This document shows, piece by piece, positions 61,156 to 64,000 of a stretch of DNA of 64,000 nt; the first letter of the stretch is position 1; every line of letters starts with the position of its first letter. This DNA comes from Pseudomonas libanensis. Its GTDB lineage: Bacteria > Pseudomonadota > Gammaproteobacteria > Pseudomonadales > Pseudomonadaceae. The notes under the pieces were generated by a model. That model did not search any database. It saw only the letters and a list, made by a program, of their open reading frames with translations, and had not been told where the DNA came from. The stretch lies in contig NZ_JYLH01000002.1 in assembly GCF_001439685.1 (NCBI RefSeq), positions 124,001-188,000 of the forward strand. Direction: 5' to 3'. Position numbers and translations under genes: made by a program.

Positions 61156-64000
61156 ATGAATTTTTCCAATTTCTTCATTTCGCGACCGATCTTCGCGGCG
61201 GTGCTGTCGCTGTTGATCCTGATCGCAGGTGCGATCTCGCTGTTCCAACTGCCGATCAGCGAATACCCGGAAGTGGTGCCGCCAACGGTGGTGGTACGCG
61301 CAAACTTCCCGGGCGCCAACCCCAAGGTCATCGGTGAAACCGTGGCCGCGCCGCTGGAGCAAGCCATCACTGGCGTCGAGAACATGCTGTACATGTCCTC
61401 GCAATCCACCGCCGACGGCAAGCTGACCCTGACCATCACCTTCGCCCTGGGCACCGACCTGGACAACGCGCAGGTGCAGGTGCAGAACCGTGTGACGCGC
61501 ACCCAGCCCAAGCTGCCTGAGGAAGTGACGCGCATCGGTATCACCGTGGACAAGGCCTCCCCCGACCTGACCATGGTGGTGCACTTGACCTCCCCGGATC
61601 AGCGCTACGACATGCTCTACCTGTCCAACTACGCGATCCTCAATATCAAGGATGAGCTGGCCCGCCTGGGCGGCGTTGGTGACGTGCAGTTGTTCGGCAT
61701 GGGCGACTACTCCCTGCGCGTGTGGCTGGACCCGAACAAGACCGCTTCGCGCAACCTGACCGCGACCGATGTGGTCACGGCGATCCGCGAGCAGAACCGT
61801 CAAGTGGCAGCCGGTGCCCTGGGCGCGCAACCTGCGCCGAGTGACACCAGCTTCCAGCTGTCGGTCAATACCCAGGGCCGCCTGGTCACCGAGGAAGAGT
61901 TCGAGAACATTGTGATCCGCGCCGGCGCCAACGGTGAAATCACACGCCTGAAGGACATCGCCCGGGTCGAGCTGGGCTCCAGCCAATACGCGCTGCGCTC
62001 GCTGATCGACAACCAACCCGCCGTCGCGATTCCGATTTTCCAGCGTCCCGGCTCCAATGCCATCGACATCTCCAACGATGTGCGCAGCAAGATGGCCGAG
62101 CTGAAAAAGAGCTTCCCGGCGGGGATGGATTACCGCATCGCCTATGACCCGACCATCTTTGTACGCGGCTCTATCGAAGCGGTGGTGCACACCCTGTTCG
62201 AAGCACTGATCCTCGTGGTGCTGGTGGTGATCCTGTTCCTGCAGACCTGGCGCGCCTCGATCATTCCCTTGGTGGCGGTGCCGGTTTCGTTGATCGGTAC
62301 ATTTGCGGTGATGCACCTGTTCGGGTTCTCGCTCAATGCGCTGTCATTGTTCGGCCTGGTACTGGCCATCGGTATCGTGGTGGACGACGCCATCGTGGTG
62401 GTGGAGAACGTCGAACGTAATATCGAGCTGGGCCTGGAACCGTTCCCGGCGACCGAAAAAGCCATGAGCGAGGTTACCGGCCCGATCATCGCCACCGCGC
62501 TGGTGCTGTGTGCGGTGTTTATCCCCGCCGCCTTTATCAGTGGCTTGACCGGGCAGTTCTACAAGCAGTTCGCCTTGACCATTGCGATCTCGACCGTGAT
62601 CTCGGCATTCAACTCGCTGACACTGTCCCCTGCCCTGGCTGCCGTGTTGCTGCGCGCTCACGACGCGCCGAAGGATCGTTTCTCCAGGTTCCTCGACAAG
62701 CTCTTCGGTGGCTGGCTGTTCCGGCCCTTCAACCGCTTTTTCGAAAAGGCCAGCCATGGCTACGTGGGCACTGTACGCCGAGTGATTCGCGGCAGCGGCA
62801 TTGCCCTGTTCGTATACGCCGGCCTGATGGTGCTGACATTCTTCGGGTTTGCCCACACCCCGACGGGGTTCGTACCGGCCCAGGACAAGCAATACCTGGT
62901 GGCCTTCGCTCAACTGCCCGACGCTGCCAGCCTGGACCGCACCGAAAACGTGATGAAGCGCATGTCGGAGATCGCCCTGAAACAACCCGGCGTGGAAGCC
63001 GCGATTGCCTTCCCTGGCCTGTCGATCAACGGGTTCACCAACAGCCCGAACAGCGGCATCGTGTTCGTGACCTTGAAGCCCTTCGATGAGCGTAAAGACG
63101 CGAGCATGTCGGCCGGTGCGATTGCCGGTGCGCTGAACGGCCAATACGCCAATATCGAAGAAGCCTACATGGCGATTTTCCCGCCGCCGCCTGTGCAAGG
63201 CCTGGGCACTATTGGCGGGTTCCGCCTGCAGATCGAAGACCGTGGCAACCTCGGCTATGACGAGCTGTACAAAGAAGTGCAGAACGTCATCGCCAAGAGC
63301 CACAGCGTGCCTGAACTGTTCGGCCTGTTTACCAGCTACACGGTCAACGTGCCGCAAGTCGATGCCGCCATCGACCGCGAAAAGGCCAAGACCCACGGCG
63401 TAGCGATCAGCGACATCTTCGACACCCTGCAGGTCTACCTGGGTTCGTTGTATGCCAACGACTTCAACCGCTTCGGGCGTACCTATCAGGTCAACGTGCA
63501 GGCAGAGCAACAGTTCCGCCAGGACTCCGACCAGATCGGCCAGCTGAAAGTGCGCAACAACAAAGGCGAGATGATCCCGCTGGCGACCTTTATCAAGGTC
63601 AGCGACACCTCGGGCCCGGACCGCGTGATGCACTACAACGGCTTTATCACCGCTGAAATCAACGGCAACGCCGCACCGGGCTACAGCTCCGGCCAGGCCC
63701 AGGCCGCGATCGAAAAGCTGCTCAAGGATGAATTGCCCAACGGCATGACCTACGAGTGGACCGACCTGACTTACCAGCAGATCCTCTCGGGCAATACTGC
63801 GCTGTTCGTGTTCCCGCTCTGCGTACTGCTGGCGTTCCTGGTACTGGCCGCCCAATACGAAAGCTGGAGCCTGCCGCTGGCGGTGATTCTGATCGTACCG
63901 ATGACGCTGCTGTCGGCCATTACCGGGGTGATCATCTCGGGTGGCGACAACAACATCTTCACCCAGATCGGCCTGATCGTACTGGTGGGCCTGGCGTGTA
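61156..64000 (+). CDS. mexF: RND efflux inner membrane transporter (MexF-like), C-terminus beyond the window
   Basis: Proton-driven RND pump; about 948 of roughly 1060 codons are visible, with no stop before 64000. It begins MNFSNFFISRPIFAAVLSLL, with the first membrane helix, and shows LPISEYPEVVPPTVVVRA, the RND motif GIVVDDAIVVVENVERN in the fourth helix with the proton-relay Asp pair, and PADKQ-like porter domains after residue 560. It is expected to assemble with MexE and an OprN-type channel. Confidence 0.94.
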   Translation, partial: MNFSNFFISRPIFAAVLSLLILIAGAISLFQLPISEYPEVVPPTVVVRANFPGANPKVIGETVAAPLEQAITGVENMLYMSSQSTADGKLTLTITFALGTDLDNAQVQVQNRVTRTQPKLPEEVTRIGITVDKASPDLTMVVHLTSPDQRYDMLYLSNYAILNIKDELARLGGVGDVQLFGMGDYSLRVWLDPNKTASRNLTATDVVTAIREQNRQVAAGALGAQPAPSDTSFQLSVNTQGRLVTEEEFENIVIRAGANGEITRLKDIARVELGSSQYALRSLIDNQPAVAIPIFQRPGSNAIDISNDVRSKMAELKKSFPAGMDYRIAYDPTIFVRGSIEAVVHTLFEALILVVLVVILFLQTWRASIIPLVAVPVSLIGTFAVMHLFGFSLNALSLFGLVLAIGIVVDDAIVVVENVERNIELGLEPFPATEKAMSEVTGPIIATALVLCAVFIPAAFISGLTGQFYKQFALTIAISTVISAFNSLTLSPALAAVLLRAHDAPKDRFSRFLDKLFGGWLFRPFNRFFEKASHGYVGTVRRVIRGSGIALFVYAGLMVLTFFGFAHTPTGFVPAQDKQYLVAFAQLPDAASLDRTENVMKRMSEIALKQPGVEAAIAFPGLSINGFTNSPNSGIVFVTLKPFDERKDASMSAGAIAGALNGQYANIEEAYMAIFPPPPVQGLGTIGGFRLQIEDRGNLGYDELYKEVQNVIAKSHSVPELFGLFTSYTVNVPQVDAAIDREKAKTHGVAISDIFDTLQVYLGSLYANDFNRFGRTYQVNVQAEQQFRQDSDQIGQLKVRNNKGEMIPLATFIKVSDTSGPDRVMHYNGFITAEINGNAAPGYSSGQAQAAIEKLLKDELPNGMTYEWTDLTYQQILSGNTALFVFPLCVLLAFLVLAAQYESWSLPLAVILIVPMTLLSAITGVIISGGDNNIFTQIGLIVLVGLAC

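Noticed and set aside
62344..63855. Minus-strand ORF of 503 codons opposite mexF
   Set aside because: Antisense of a strongly conserved RND pump gene.

Overview
The window reads as a chromosomal segment of a Pseudomonas fluorescens-group bacterium. The main pointers are the gene order alkaline metalloprotease, inhibitor, type I secretion genes, two autotransporter proteases and a family I.3 lipase, a DUF1652 protein, MexE/MexF-like efflux genes, and high-GC coding sequence throughout. No rRNA, intact tRNA or CRISPR array was seen.

Left part (1-33.6 kb), mostly ordinary genome. Positions 1-13.7 kb on the minus strand hold the complete exoenzyme locus aprX-aprI-aprD-aprE-aprF-pspA-pspB-lipA, the last gene cut by the window edge. 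AprD/E/F form the export channel for AprX and LipA, AprI protects the cell from AprX, and PspA and PspB carry their own translocator domains. The aprX ribosome binding site lies inside a perfect match to the RsmA/CsrA consensus. Next come a P1-family peptidase with an APC permease, a LuxR-type regulator, a tiny RTX-like protein, a putrescine/polyamine-type set (AraC regulator, FAD oxidoreductase, cupin, binding protein), a DUF1652 protein, an SF1 helicase, a pirin, phosphoglucomutase, a MocR-type regulator paired with an unknown protein, and an alcohol dehydrogenase with a divergent LysR gene.

Middle part (about 33.6-51.3 kb), accessory. It is framed by TGGGGGCA motifs of the kind seen at tyrosine-integrase attachment regions, with a degenerate tRNA-like tail at the left edge, and is rich in pseudogenes. 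It holds (i) a translationally coupled hxsD-hxsB-hxsC-hxsA operon, the His-Xaa-Ser radical-SAM maturation system, whose HxsA carries six tandem HxS triplets and a peptidoglycan-binding domain; (ii) decayed genes, including a type II thioesterase and a gene with an amber codon; (iii) a three-gene overlapping operon led by a 1718-residue protein that joins an SF1 (DNA2/NAM7-like) helicase to a type IA topoisomerase-like module that has no tyrosine at the expected catalytic place, followed by two proteins I cannot assign; (iv) an IS3-family remnant, a 5'-nucleotidase and a ParD/ParE toxin-antitoxin pair. The helicase-topoisomerase operon is the best candidate for an undescribed system, possibly defensive.

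Right part (51.4-64 kb), ordinary genome again: a two-component system divergent from a MipA/OmpV outer membrane protein and an alginate-lyase-like protein, an EamA transporter divergent from an XRE-cupin regulator, two paralogous isochorismatase-like hydrolases divergent from a LysR regulator, and a mexE-mexF efflux operon running off the right edge.
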